Assembly (NCBI GenBank): GCA_017547525.1
Contig: JAFYPL010000029.1
Location: forward strand, 1 to 55,877
Source: Oscillospiraceae bacterium
Lineage (GTDB): Bacteria > Bacillota > Clostridia > Oscillospirales > Ruminococcaceae
Direction: 5' to 3'
Length of the DNA: 55,877 nt
Shown here in pieces: positions 6,872 through 15,205 of this stretch; the first letter of the stretch is position 1, and each line of letters begins with the position of its first letter. The notes under the pieces are model-generated. The model was not told the DNA's origin. It made no database searches and saw only the letters and a program-made list of their open reading frames with translations. The position numbers and the translations under genes are program-made.

Positions 6872-8110
6872 TTATGCAACTATAAACATATACAGATAGA
6901 ACAGCACAAAGCTGTAAACAGCAAGGCATGGAATAAGTTTGGAATATTCTTTGTACACCGGTCCATTGCCGCAGCCCACGTGTTTTACTGTCAGCAACTG
7001 ACACATATGCAGTGGAGAGAAGAAATAGCCGATAAAGCTCCAGATATAAATAAAGAAGCAATAAACCAGTTTTACTTCTGAAGTAAGTGGCAGATTGTTT
7101 ACCAGTGGCAGGATTATTCCAAGTGGTACCATTGAAAGGCCGGTAGTCAGACCGAAAAGTACAGCTGCACAGGCAATAACTATCAGAATACTGAAGCCTG
7201 ATGCATTGTTGAACAAAGTCACAAAGCCGTTCATTACCTGGTCGAGACTCTGAATAGTGTTCTGTACAAAATATACACCCACCAGCATAGTAAATGTGCT
7301 AGTACTGATGCCTTTATAAGCTGTTACAGCATAATCTTTCACATCCTTCAGACCCCACAGAAGCAGAATAATCATAAGTGAAAGAATAGCACTGATGTAC
7401 ATTTCAATGCCAAAAATACCATTGAAAACTACTACCATGTAAATAGGTGACAGGTAAATCATTAGGTTTTTGAAAGAAGCCATTTTGTTATCGCTGGTCT
7501 TGTCACTTTTTACATCAGGATACTTTCTCAGATACAGCATATATGAGGTGAACTGCATCAGCAGTACAAATCCCAGGTTCATGGCAATAAGACCATAAAA
7601 GTTTACATCAGGGAATATGGTGGTTACCATGATAATGCTGGTGCTGGTAGGCAGCAGAAACATTGAAATGTGTCTGAATGAAAGGTTGATAACACTGCGT
7701 ACTTCCCCGCTCATACCCATATCGTCGCCGATTTTATCAACAAATGGTATGGAAAGTGCGGCGCCGCCAGGTACTGACAGCAGCCCGATTACTGCAGGCA
7801 GTACAGTGATGATGGTTTTCTGGCTGCTGATGAGTTCTTTCAGACTATCTACGATTTTATCCAGTATACCGTAGTGTTTCATCAGTGCGCCAAGCATACC
7901 TACTATAACAACTATTATAATAGTTTTCAGTGTAGATGGTGTGGTAAATACAGAAATAAAGTTATTTATTATATCCACAGGTGCTACACCAGCTATCAGG
8001 CTTAAAAGCAGGCCTGTGATAATCAGCATAGGACCGAAGCCCAGCTTTTTCTTTGTCCAGAAAGGCATAAGGGCAAAGGCCACACCAATGGCTAAAAACT
8101 GTCTTAACAT
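6872..8110 (-). CDS. DUF401 family membrane permease
   Basis: 412 residues with about ten to twelve hydrophobic segments, beginning MLRQFLAIGVAFALMPFW. The conserved LPAVIGLLSVPGGAALSIPFVDKIG and FSPLHMCQLLT stretches fit DUF401 (PF04165), whose members are predicted anion or organic solute permeases of the inner membrane with no proven substrate. The nucleoside hydrolase downstream suggests, without proving, a nucleoside- or pentose-related substrate. ATG 8,110 follows AAGGAG. A 21-bp palindrome (8,129-8,149) lies just upstream and may be an operator. Confidence 0.75.
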   Translation of the reverse strand: MLRQFLAIGVAFALMPFWTKKKLGFGPMLIITGLLLSLIAGVAPVDIINNFISVFTTPSTLKTIIIVVIVGMLGALMKHYGILDKIVDSLKELISSQKTIITVLPAVIGLLSVPGGAALSIPFVDKIGDDMGMSGEVRSVINLSFRHISMFLLPTSTSIIMVTTIFPDVNFYGLIAMNLGFVLLMQFTSYMLYLRKYPDVKSDKTSDNKMASFKNLMIYLSPIYMVVVFNGIFGIEMYISAILSLMIILLLWGLKDVKDYAVTAYKGISTSTFTMLVGVYFVQNTIQSLDQVMNGFVTLFNNASGFSILIVIACAAVLFGLTTGLSMVPLGIILPLVNNLPLTSEVKLVYCFFIYIWSFIGYFFSPLHMCQLLTVKHVGCGNGPVYKEYSKLIPCLAVYSFVLFYLYMFIVA

Positions 8111-8128
8111 ATATATACTCCTTATATT

Positions 8129-8149
8129 TAATGTATATATATTACATTA
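8129..8149. promoter_or_regulatory. 21-bp inverted repeat before the DUF401 gene
   Basis: TAATGTA and TACATTA form perfect 7-bp arms around a 7-bp AT spacer, 19 bases before the start codon. It is a candidate repressor site; no family consensus was recognised. Confidence 0.4.
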
Positions 8150-8264
8150 TCCGGCCCTTTTTAACAAGGGGTAAAGGCTTTAAAGGGGCGGTATAATTAC
8201 AATGCCAAAATAAACTGAACACTTTTGTCTAAACTGTCAAATTTGTATAAATAACCAAATTTGC

Positions 8265-8293
8265 TTGCTAACACCACATATCCATGGTATAAT
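8265..8293 (+). promoter_or_regulatory. Promoter of the 8,380 gene
   Basis: TTGCTA (8265-8270), 17-bp spacer ending TGG, TATAAT (8288-8293). This is an extended -10 promoter. Confidence 0.7.
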
Positions 8294-8379
8294 ATGAGCA
8301 ATAATATAGTGATATAAATATATTGATATGACGAAATCAATTTGTTTTTATCTAATACTGGATATTAAGGAGAAATACT

Positions 8380-8760
8380 ATGGCTGTTCATGACAAACCT
8401 TTACTGCTTGTTGACGACAACAACATTCTGAGCATTATCAACGAAGGCGAATTCAAATGCTACAATCTCACATTTGACGAAGTTCACGCTATGCTTGATA
8501 CATACCCTGAAGATGCTGTTGCAAAATGCTTCTCCAGTTTCGAACTGGAAGAAATCGTTTTTGACTACATCGGCGCTGAAAGAAAAAATTATCTGCAGCT
8601 GTGTATGACAAACCTGCAGGTAGATCAGTATGCTATCGCATTTAAACTGTACAGAACACCATCTGAAACACAGCCTGTTGTTACTACAATCAATGGCGCT
8701 CAGGCTAAAAAAATCCAGAACGTTTATGTATACTGTCAGCTGATTACAAGAATTAAATAA
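8380..8760 (+). CDS. Uncharacterised 126-aa protein, possibly STIV B116-like (DUF1874)
   Basis: Starts MAVHDKPLLLVDDNNILSI after AAGGAG. The layout NLTFDEVHAMLDTYPEDAVAKC, then FDYIGAERKNYLQLCMTNL, then DQYAIAFKLYR resembles the small alpha/beta fold DUF1874 (STIV B116), in which LTxEEA is followed by a conserved central helix and a strand-forming end. This is a pattern resemblance only. No membrane segment or signal is present. It is monocistronic between its own extended -10 promoter and a bidirectional terminator. Confidence 0.6.
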   Translation: MAVHDKPLLLVDDNNILSIINEGEFKCYNLTFDEVHAMLDTYPEDAVAKCFSSFELEEIVFDYIGAERKNYLQLCMTNLQVDQYAIAFKLYRTPSETQPVVTTINGAQAKKIQNVYVYCQLITRIK

Positions 8761-8775
8761 CAAATGACAAAATAT

Positions 8776-8800
8776 AAAAGGCACCTTATGGTGCCTTTTA
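8776..8800. terminator. Bidirectional terminator between convergent genes
   Basis: GGCACC-TTAT-GGTGCC with AAAA on one side and TTTTATTT on the other. Confidence 0.8.
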
Positions 8801-8801
8801 T

Positions 8802-9689
8802 TTATTTCAGTAATCCTATAGCTTCAGGAATTACATCTATATTTACATCGGTTATGTTACCACCGAATTCGCCGTCCAGCGTCCATGGAGTTTCATTTTC
8901 GAATTCGATTTTGATACTGTCTGTCTTGAAATATCGCAGTGCATCACCTTCAAAGTTGCGCATTATCAGTGCCTGCATAATGTCATTCATATCAGTTACA
9001 GTTTTAGGGGCCCTAACCAGTAATACTTCAAACAGTCCGTCGTTCATGTGGATGCTATGGTCATTTACTATGCTCATGCCGCCCATACTAGTGGTGTTTG
9101 CCACAGCGCCAAAAAAGAAGTCATCGGTGAAAGTTTCTCCGTTTACAGTTACAGTGGCGGTGTGGTGAGTACCTAGTGGCAGATGACGCATGGCTTCTAT
9201 CACATAGGCCAGATGCCCCAGCTGATTTTTAGTGGACTGTGGTGTAGTGTACGGCACCTGAGTGAAAGCACCGAATGCCGCCACATAGTTAAAATATGTG
9301 TTGTTAAATTTACCTATATCATAATAAAATGGCTGGCCATATGCTACACTGCGGCATGTGCTTATTACATCTTTAATGCCCATTGATGAAGCAAAGTCGT
9401 TTGTGGAACCGGAAGGTATATACCCTAGCACAGGTTTTTTATCACTTTTTAACTGCATTAATCCGTTAATCGTATGATTCAGCGTACCGTCGCCACCACA
9501 GCACAGTATCCGGTCAAAATTTCCGGCTTCTTCGGCGATTATTCTTTCAGCGCCCCAGCCTTTCAGTGTAGGATAGGGGATAACTCTGCAGTTATCACTG
9601 CAAAGCTGGTTTATGGCTTTTGGCAAGATTTCTTCTGCGTGGTTTTTACCAGCAGAAGGGTTATATATAAAAAGAACTTGTTTTCTCAT
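8802..9689 (-). CDS. YegS/diacylglycerol kinase-type lipid kinase
   Basis: 295 residues. LFIYNPSAGK at the N-terminus, the nucleotide-binding CCGGDGTLNHTINGL, and YIPSGSTNDFASSMGI identify the diacylglycerol kinase catalytic family (PF00781), which phosphorylates diacylglycerol or related lipids at the membrane face. The C-terminal beta domain ends WTLDGEFGG. ATG 9,689 is chosen because CCGGAGGAC lies right before it; the in-frame ATG further upstream (9,812) has no ribosome binding site and adds 41 non-homologous residues. Confidence 0.88.
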   Translation of the reverse strand: MRKQVLFIYNPSAGKNHAEEILPKAINQLCSDNCRVIPYPTLKGWGAERIIAEEAGNFDRILCCGGDGTLNHTINGLMQLKSDKKPVLGYIPSGSTNDFASSMGIKDVISTCRSVAYGQPFYYDIGKFNNTYFNYVAAFGAFTQVPYTTPQSTKNQLGHLAYVIEAMRHLPLGTHHTATVTVNGETFTDDFFFGAVANTTSMGGMSIVNDHSIHMNDGLFEVLLVRAPKTVTDMNDIMQALIMRNFEGDALRYFKTDSIKIEFENETPWTLDGEFGGNITDVNIDVIPEAIGLLK

Positions 9690-9843
9690 GATGTCCTCCG
9701 GGGTTGCTATACTTATATAATATACCATATTTGTTAAAAAACAATGAATATTTTGACATGTGGATAAAACATTTTTCCATATGATAGCAATACTACATTG
9801 AATTTTACACAAATGTTGATGTTTTTTTTGTGCAAATAAATGA

Positions 9844-9892
9844 AAACAATATATTGGTGAATTACCACTTGAAAAAGCACAAGATATAGTGA
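9844..9892 (+). promoter_or_regulatory. Two candidate NrdR boxes upstream of nrdD
   Basis: Against the NrdR consensus ACACWATATATWGTGT, 9,844-9,859 matches 12 of 16 and 9,877-9,892 matches 13 of 16. Centres are 33 bp apart, about three helical turns, as expected for paired NrdR sites. The second box covers the -35/-10 spacer of the nrdD promoter, so binding would block transcription when dATP is plentiful. Confidence 0.55.
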
Positions 9893-9898
9893 TATTAT
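9869..9898 (+). promoter_or_regulatory. Promoter of nrdD
   Basis: TTGAAA (9869-9874), 18-bp spacer ending TGA, TATTAT (9893-9898), giving an extended -10. Confidence 0.6.
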
Positions 9899-9931
9899 GA
9901 TAATGCTCATAAGAACAAACAGGAGGTAAAA

Positions 9932-12079
9932 ATGATAGAAATCACTGTTATAAAACGTAACGGTCGCAAGACTGAATTTGACCCTACAAAGATTGAACAG
10001 GCCATTCTCAAGGCTATGAAATATGGCAGCGGTATCGTAAATGAAAAAATGGCTAGAGAAATCAGCCTTGGTTTCGAAAGCGAAAAAACCGTTGTAACAA
10101 TTAAAGAAATTGAAGACTATGTATATAAAGCACTGGTTGACTCCGGCGATATGCTGACTGCTAAATGTTACGAAGCATACCGTGCTGTACGTGAATATCA
10201 GCGTCAGAGAAATACTATCGACAATAAAGTACTGGGCGTAGTAAATGGTAATGAAAAGGATATCCTTACATCAAACTCCAACAAAAACTCCGCTCTTATT
10301 TCCACAATGCGTGACCTGGTAGCTGAAGAAGTTTCAAAAGACGTGGCACTGCGTATGATGCTGCCACCACATCTGGCACAGGCACACCGTGAAGGTCTCA
10401 TTTATATTCACGACCTCGGTCACTACCTTAATCCATCATTCAACTGCTGTCTGGTAAACCTGGCTGATATGCTGGAAAACGGTACTGTTATCAATGGCAA
10501 GCTGGTAGAAAAAGCACATACTTTCCGCACAGCATGTACTATTGCTACACAGATTATTGCACAGGTAGCTTCCGGCCAGTTCGGTGGCCAGACCATTACT
10601 CTGGGCCATCTGGCACCATTTGTAAGAATTTCAAAAGAAAAATTTATCCGTGACACCCGTAAAGAATGGGATGCCATGGGCTTTGCATACACAGAAGAAC
10701 AGCTGATGGAAGCAGTAAAAGTAAAGCTGGAAGAAGAAGTACGTGGTGGTATCCAGACATTCCAGTATCAGATCAACACTCTGCAGACTTCCAATGGTCA
10801 GGCCCCATTCCTTTCTGTATTTATGTACATCAACGAATATCCTGAATATGAAGAAGAAACAGTTATGCTGATTGAAGAAATGCTGAAACAGCGTATTCAG
10901 GGTATGAAAAATGAAGTGGGCGCATGGATTACTCCTGCTTTCCCAAAACTGCTGTATGTAACTGATGAAAACAATATTCATCCGGACAGCAAGTATTTCT
11001 GGCTGACACAGCTGGCAGCTGTATGTGTTTCCAAACGTATGATGCCTGACTTCATCAGTGCAAAACATATGCGCGCAAACTATGAAGGCAACGTTTTCGG
11101 CTGTATGGGTTGCCGTGCATGGCTGTCTCCATACAGAGGTCCTATCAATAATACTGAGGGTGCATACAAATGGTATGGCCGTTTCAACATGGGCCTCACA
11201 TCACTGAACCTTGCTGACGTTGGCCTTTCTGCAAAAGGTGATACACGCAAATTCTGGAACATTCTGGAAGACAGACTGGAACTGTGTAAAGAATCACTTA
11301 TGCTGCGTTACGACAAACTGAAAGATGTAACATCTGATGTTTCACCTATTCACTGGCAGTATGGTGCGATTGCACGTCTGGGTAAACACGAACCTATATA
11401 CCCACTGTTGCAGGATGGTTATGCTACAATTACTCTGGGTTACATCGGCCTGTATGAATGTGTAAAAGCGCTCACAGGCAAAAGTCATACAACACCAGAA
11501 GGTGAAGCACTGGCATTAGACATTATGAACCACCTCAAGAGCAAAATTGTTCTTTGGAAACGCCAGACAGGCCTTGGTTTTGCTCTGTACGGTACACCAA
11601 GTGAAAGCCTTACAGAATACTTTGCAAAATCACTGCAGAGACGTTTTGGTATAATCGAAGGTATCACAGACAGAAACTATCTGACAAACTCTTACCATGT
11701 ATTTGTACAGGAAGAAATTGATGCTTTTGCAAAACTGAAATTTGAAAGTCAGTTCCACCCGATTTCATCCGGTGGTGCTATCAGCTACGTTGAACTGCCA
11801 AACCTGGCAAATAACCCTGAAGTTATTCTGACACTTATCCAGTATATGTATGAAAACGTACAGTATGCTGAAATGAATACAAAACTGGACTTCTGTATGG
11901 AATGTGGTTTTGAAGGCGAAATACAGTGTGATGATAACCTGCAGTGGTATTGCCCTAACTGTGGCAACCGCGACAAAGACAGAATGAACGTAGTACGTCG
12001 TACTTGTGGTTATCTGGGTGAAAACTTCTGGAATGAAGGCAGAACACAGGAAATCAAAGAACGTGTAATGCACCTGTAA
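9932..12079 (+). CDS. nrdD: Anaerobic (class III) ribonucleoside-triphosphate reductase
   Basis: 715 residues, full length. Reduces NTPs to dNTPs using a glycyl radical installed by NrdG. Residues 2-90 form an ATP-cone allosteric domain (VIKRNGRKTEFDPTKIEQAI). The catalytic barrel includes FNCCLVNL and GCMGCRAWLSPY. The C-terminal zinc site is CMECGFEGEIQC...CPNCGNRD, and the radical Gly is in RTCGYLGENFWNEGR close to the end. ATG 9,932 follows AGGAGG. The activase gene nrdG is not adjacent but lies about 5 kb downstream (17,126). Confidence 0.96.
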   Translation: MIEITVIKRNGRKTEFDPTKIEQAILKAMKYGSGIVNEKMAREISLGFESEKTVVTIKEIEDYVYKALVDSGDMLTAKCYEAYRAVREYQRQRNTIDNKVLGVVNGNEKDILTSNSNKNSALISTMRDLVAEEVSKDVALRMMLPPHLAQAHREGLIYIHDLGHYLNPSFNCCLVNLADMLENGTVINGKLVEKAHTFRTACTIATQIIAQVASGQFGGQTITLGHLAPFVRISKEKFIRDTRKEWDAMGFAYTEEQLMEAVKVKLEEEVRGGIQTFQYQINTLQTSNGQAPFLSVFMYINEYPEYEEETVMLIEEMLKQRIQGMKNEVGAWITPAFPKLLYVTDENNIHPDSKYFWLTQLAAVCVSKRMMPDFISAKHMRANYEGNVFGCMGCRAWLSPYRGPINNTEGAYKWYGRFNMGLTSLNLADVGLSAKGDTRKFWNILEDRLELCKESLMLRYDKLKDVTSDVSPIHWQYGAIARLGKHEPIYPLLQDGYATITLGYIGLYECVKALTGKSHTTPEGEALALDIMNHLKSKIVLWKRQTGLGFALYGTPSESLTEYFAKSLQRRFGIIEGITDRNYLTNSYHVFVQEEIDAFAKLKFESQFHPISSGGAISYVELPNLANNPEVILTLIQYMYENVQYAEMNTKLDFCMECGFEGEIQCDDNLQWYCPNCGNRDKDRMNVVRRTCGYLGENFWNEGRTQEIKERVMHL

Positions 12080-12095
12080 TAGTAAAATAATAAAT

Positions 12096-12122
12096 AAAAA
12101 GAGGCAGAAATGCCTCTTTTTA
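12096..12122 (+). terminator. Terminator of nrdD
   Basis: AAAAAGAGGCA-GAAA-TGCCTCTTTTT, 17 bases after the stop. Confidence 0.85.
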
Positions 12123-12198
12123 TTTGTTTTAAAAATTGAATGTTTCGTTTAAATATGAACAAATTGTTAATAAAATATTTTTTGCGTCTGTTCATAAT

Positions 12199-12245
12199 TT
12201 ACATATATGTAACTACTGTAAAAGGCTTATCTGTTATTATATAAT
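12199..12245 (+). promoter_or_regulatory. Promoter and palindrome before the vitamin B6 cluster
   Basis: TATAAT (12240-12245) with a weak -35 TGTAAA (12217-12222) at 17 bp. Just upstream lies the perfect 14-bp palindrome TTACATATATGTAA (12199-12212), a candidate operator or activator site. Confidence 0.5.
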
Positions 12246-12259
12246 CATAGAGGTGTACT

Positions 12260-13090
12260 ATGAATTACAAAAGAATTATTACAGTGCAGGATATTTCCTG
12301 TGTGGGGCAATGTTCTGCTACAGTGGCGCTTCCGGTATTGTCACTGTGCGGCTTTGAAACAGCGGTTTTACCTTGCAGCCTGCTTTCAAATCATACAACA
12401 GGGTTTGATAGTTACTCTTTTAAAGATTTATCCCGGGATATGGTGGAAATATGTGACCAGTGGAAAGAACAGGGCATCAGTTTTTCAGCGATATATTCCG
12501 GTTATATAGGAAATACAACCCAACTGGCAAACCTGCAGAAAGTAATGGATGCCTGTCTGGAAAAAGATGCGATAAAAATAATGGACCCTGCTATGGCAGA
12601 TGATGGTGAATTGTATCCGGGTTTTGACTGTGAATTTGTGAATGAAGTGAAGAAAGCGGCGGCAAAAGCTGATTATCTGCTTCCGAATATGACAGAGGCC
12701 TGTTTGCTGACAGACACCACATACACGGACAATTATGACGAAGTTTTTGTGAAAGGGCTTTTGGATAAACTGTCTGCTATAGGATGTAAAAACATTGTTA
12801 TCACAGGTGTTTCATATTCGGATAATACAACAGGCGTGGTAGTGTATGAAAACGGAGTTTACAGTTATCACAGCCATGAAAAAGTAGCCAGATCTTCACC
12901 GGGTACAGGGGATGTATTCGCATCAGTGTTTACTGGTGCGATTCTTAAAGGTAACAGTGCCCTGAAAAGTGCAGATATGGCGTCACAGTTTGTAGTGGAG
13001 TGCCTGAAAGAAACAATGAAATATCCACAGCACAGATATGGACCGGTGTTCGAACCAGTGCTGGCAAAACTTATTGAAATAATGAAATAA
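12260..13090 (+). CDS. pdxK: Pyridoxamine kinase
   Basis: 276 residues, ribokinase-like fold. Phosphorylates pyridoxal, pyridoxine or pyridoxamine with ATP in vitamin B6 salvage. It starts KRIITVQDISCVGQCSATVALPVLS, typical of the Firmicute pyridoxamine kinase group; MDPAMADDGELY and LLPNMTEACLLT fit the PdxY/PdxK core, and SSPGTGDVFASVF holds the GTGD anion hole and catalytic Asp. It is followed by ywlG-like and ECF S-component genes that support a B6 uptake and trapping operon. Confidence 0.88.
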   Translation: MNYKRIITVQDISCVGQCSATVALPVLSLCGFETAVLPCSLLSNHTTGFDSYSFKDLSRDMVEICDQWKEQGISFSAIYSGYIGNTTQLANLQKVMDACLEKDAIKIMDPAMADDGELYPGFDCEFVNEVKKAAAKADYLLPNMTEACLLTDTTYTDNYDEVFVKGLLDKLSAIGCKNIVITGVSYSDNTTGVVVYENGVYSYHSHEKVARSSPGTGDVFASVFTGAILKGNSALKSADMASQFVVECLKETMKYPQHRYGPVFEPVLAKLIEIMK

Positions 13091-13114
13091 AATTTACAAA
13101 CGGAGAAATATATT

Positions 13115-13660
13115 ATGAAAGAAAAACTTGTTATGCAGGCAACTGCACTTATGGAAGAATTTGTGGAAAAAGCTAAACTCAAAGCTGGCGATATTATGGT
13201 AATCGGTTGCTCAACCAGTGAAATTATCGGTTCAAAAATTGGTTCAAACTCCAGTCCGGAAACAGCTGCAGTAGTATTTGACGCTATCCATGGCTATGCA
13301 AAAGAAAAAGGTATTTACATTGCGGTACAGTGCTGTGAACATCTTAACCGTGCCATTGTTGTGGAAAAAGCCGCTGTTCCTTTTGCTGACCCTGTAAACG
13401 TGGTGCCACAGCCTAAAGCAGGTGGTTCCTTTGCTACACAGGCTTATGCAAAGTTTGAAAACCCAGTAGTGCTGGAAGAAATAAAGGCAGACGCTGGCAT
13501 AGATATTGGCCTTACACTTATTGGTATGCATCTTAAAAAGGTGGCAGTACCTGTACGTCTTGAAAATAAAATGATTGGCGAAGCTTTGGTAGTTGCCGCA
13601 CGTACACGCCATAAATTCATCGGTGGCGTAAGAGCAATTTACAACGAGGAGCTTCTGTAA
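13115..13660 (+). CDS. TIGR01440/YwlG family (UPF0340) protein
   Basis: 181 residues. KAGDIMVIGCSTSEIIGSKIGSNSS and IAVQCCEHLNRAIVVE are hallmark stretches of the YwlG (DUF436) family. Function is unknown; it is conserved in Firmicutes and here lies between a pyridoxamine kinase and an ECF substrate-binding subunit with gaps of 24 and 4 bases, so a link to B6 metabolism is plausible inference. The ATG has CGGAG upstream. Confidence 0.85.
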   Translation: MKEKLVMQATALMEEFVEKAKLKAGDIMVIGCSTSEIIGSKIGSNSSPETAAVVFDAIHGYAKEKGIYIAVQCCEHLNRAIVVEKAAVPFADPVNVVPQPKAGGSFATQAYAKFENPVVLEEIKADAGIDIGLTLIGMHLKKVAVPVRLENKMIGEALVVAARTRHKFIGGVRAIYNEELL

Positions 13661-13664
13661 TTAT

Positions 13665-14174
13665 ATGAAAGTGTCACAGAGAAACAACACAACCCAGTTG
13701 CTGGTAAAAGCATCGATGTTTTCCGCACTTGTATGTGTGGCGACAATGGTAATAAAAATACCATCACCACTCAGCGGCTATATAAATCTGGGTGACAGTA
13801 TGGTGCTTATTGCCGGGTGGATGTTACCGCCTGCCTATGGTTTTCTTGCCGCAGGCATGGGCAGTGCCATGGCAGATATATTCAGTGGATATGTGTTTTA
13901 TGCTCCGGCTACTTTTATCATAAAGGGTGTAATGGCTGTTATTGTGAATAAATGTGTACAAAAACTGCCTTCAGCCAGATACTCAAAGCTTATCGGTGGA
14001 ATAACTGCGGAAACTGTTATGGTGACAGGCTATCTGCTATTTGAAAGTATGATTTACGGTTTTGCGGCATCGGTTGTGAATGTGCCTGCAAACAGTGTTC
14101 AGGGTGTGGGCTGCCTTTGCATAGCTTTGATTACAGCCAGAATACGGGATAATCATTTTTCACATATGAGATAA
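13665..14174 (+). CDS. ECF transporter S component, probably for a B6 vitamer
   Basis: 169 residues with about five to six membrane segments. ALVCVATMVIKIPSPLSGYINLGDSMVLIAGWMLPP and GMGSAMADIFSGY match the substrate-binding S-component fold, which partners with the EcfA1A2T energising module encoded elsewhere. Linkage to pyridoxamine kinase points to pyridoxine uptake (PdxU2-like), but the substrate is inferred from context alone. It starts four bases after the previous stop and is probably translationally coupled. Confidence 0.75.
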   Translation: MKVSQRNNTTQLLVKASMFSALVCVATMVIKIPSPLSGYINLGDSMVLIAGWMLPPAYGFLAAGMGSAMADIFSGYVFYAPATFIIKGVMAVIVNKCVQKLPSARYSKLIGGITAETVMVTGYLLFESMIYGFAASVVNVPANSVQGVGCLCIALITARIRDNHFSHMR

Positions 14175-14213
14175 CACACTGATTATAGGTTATAATTAAA
14201 TGTTGTTTTAAAT

Positions 14214-14254
14214 AAAAGAGGTACAACCATTTATTGGGGGTTGTATCTCTTTTG
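14214..14254 (+). terminator. Terminator of the B6 cluster
   Basis: AAAGAGGTACAACC pairs with GGTTGTATCTCTTTT around a 10-base loop. Confidence 0.8.
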
Positions 14255-14356
14255 TGTGCCTATAAATATATTAAAAATGTTGCGGTAATGTATAAAATAT
14301 GATACCATAGTATTATAGATAACTGTGTGCATTACACAAGACTACGGGTAAATTTC

Positions 14357-14384
14357 CCACCCATCTTCGGTGTGGGTTTATTGT
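14357..14384 (+). promoter_or_regulatory. Hairpin in the deoD leader
   Basis: CCCACCCA-TCTTCGG-TGTGGG forms a strong short stem followed by TTTATTG, 40 bases before the deoD start. It may be an attenuator or a stabilising hairpin. It does not match a purine riboswitch aptamer. Confidence 0.35.
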
Positions 14385-14419
14385 ATATTTTTATAAATTC
14401 AAGAAAGAAGGTAATTACA

Positions 14420-15139
14420 ATGAACGAATTCAAAGGTACTCCTCATAACACTGCCAAAGCAGGTGATTTTGCTAAAACAGTACTTATGCCTGGTGACCCA
14501 CTGCGCGCTAAATACATCGCAGAAACATTCCTGGAAAATGTAAAAGAAGTTAACGGCGTACGTGGTATGCTGGCTTTCACAGGTACATACAAAGGTAAAG
14601 AAGTTTCTGTAATGGGCCATGGTATGGGTATCCCATCTATCGCTATCTACTCTTACGAACTTTACAAATTCTACGGTGTAGAAAACATTATCCGTATCGG
14701 TTCCTGCGGTTCTGACCTGCCAGCTTACAGCGTTATCGTTGGTAACAAATCTTACAGCCGTTCTTCCTTTGCTAAAGACGCTTTCGGCTATGAAGAAAAC
14801 TTTATGATGCCATCTGAAAAACTGAACGCTGCTATTATCGAATCTGCTGAAAAACTGGGTAAAGAAATTCACGTTGGCCCTATCGCTGCTGGCGATGCAT
14901 TCTATTCTGACCCTGACGTTGCAAGAGCTCCATTCCCAGAAGAAATTATCGGCGGTGAAATGGAATCCTTCGGTCTGTTTGCAAACGCACGTTACCTGGG
15001 CAAAAACGCTGCTTGTCTGATTACAGTTTCTGACAGTAACGCTAACAAGGACGAAAAAGTTGTTATCAGTGCTGAAGCACGTCAGACAGCTATGAAAGAT
15101 ATGATGGTTATCGCTCTGGAAGCAGCTATCACTCTGTAA
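14420..15139 (+). CDS. deoD: Purine-nucleoside phosphorylase, DeoD type
   Basis: 239 residues. Cleaves purine (deoxy)nucleosides with phosphate to base and (deoxy)ribose-1-phosphate; the family is hexameric and cytosolic. Signatures are LMPGDPLRAKYIAE, GHGMGIPSIAIYSYEL, IRIGSCGS, EMESFGLFANAR and ITVSDSN with the catalytic Asp. ATG 14,420 has AAGAAGG upstream; the longer in-frame ATG at 14,327 is rejected because it lacks a site and adds 31 residues absent from the family. Flanked by its own leader hairpin and a bidirectional terminator. Confidence 0.95.
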   Translation: MNEFKGTPHNTAKAGDFAKTVLMPGDPLRAKYIAETFLENVKEVNGVRGMLAFTGTYKGKEVSVMGHGMGIPSIAIYSYELYKFYGVENIIRIGSCGSDLPAYSVIVGNKSYSRSSFAKDAFGYEENFMMPSEKLNAAIIESAEKLGKEIHVGPIAAGDAFYSDPDVARAPFPEEIIGGEMESFGLFANARYLGKNAACLITVSDSNANKDEKVVISAEARQTAMKDMMVIALEAAITL

Positions 15140-15160
15140 TAACAAATACAATTGAATATT

Positions 15161-15190
15161 AAAAGAGCCTGCGGTTGCAGGCTCTTTTTT
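15161..15190. terminator. Bidirectional terminator
   Basis: AAAAGAGCCTGC-GGTT-GCAGGCTCTTTTTT between convergent deoD and DUF975 genes. Confidence 0.88.
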
Positions 15191-15205
15191 AATATATAAC
15201 TTATG

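Noticed and set aside
9690-9812. 41-residue N-terminal extension of the lipid kinase
   Set aside because: No ribosome binding site at 9,812, non-homologous residues, and a strong CCGGAGGAC directly before ATG 9,689.
14330-14419. Purine riboswitch before deoD
   Set aside because: Only a single strong hairpin is visible; the conserved three-way junction and loop sequences of purine aptamers are absent.
14327-14419. 31-residue N-terminal extension of DeoD
   Set aside because: It spans the leader hairpin and lacks both homology and a ribosome binding site.
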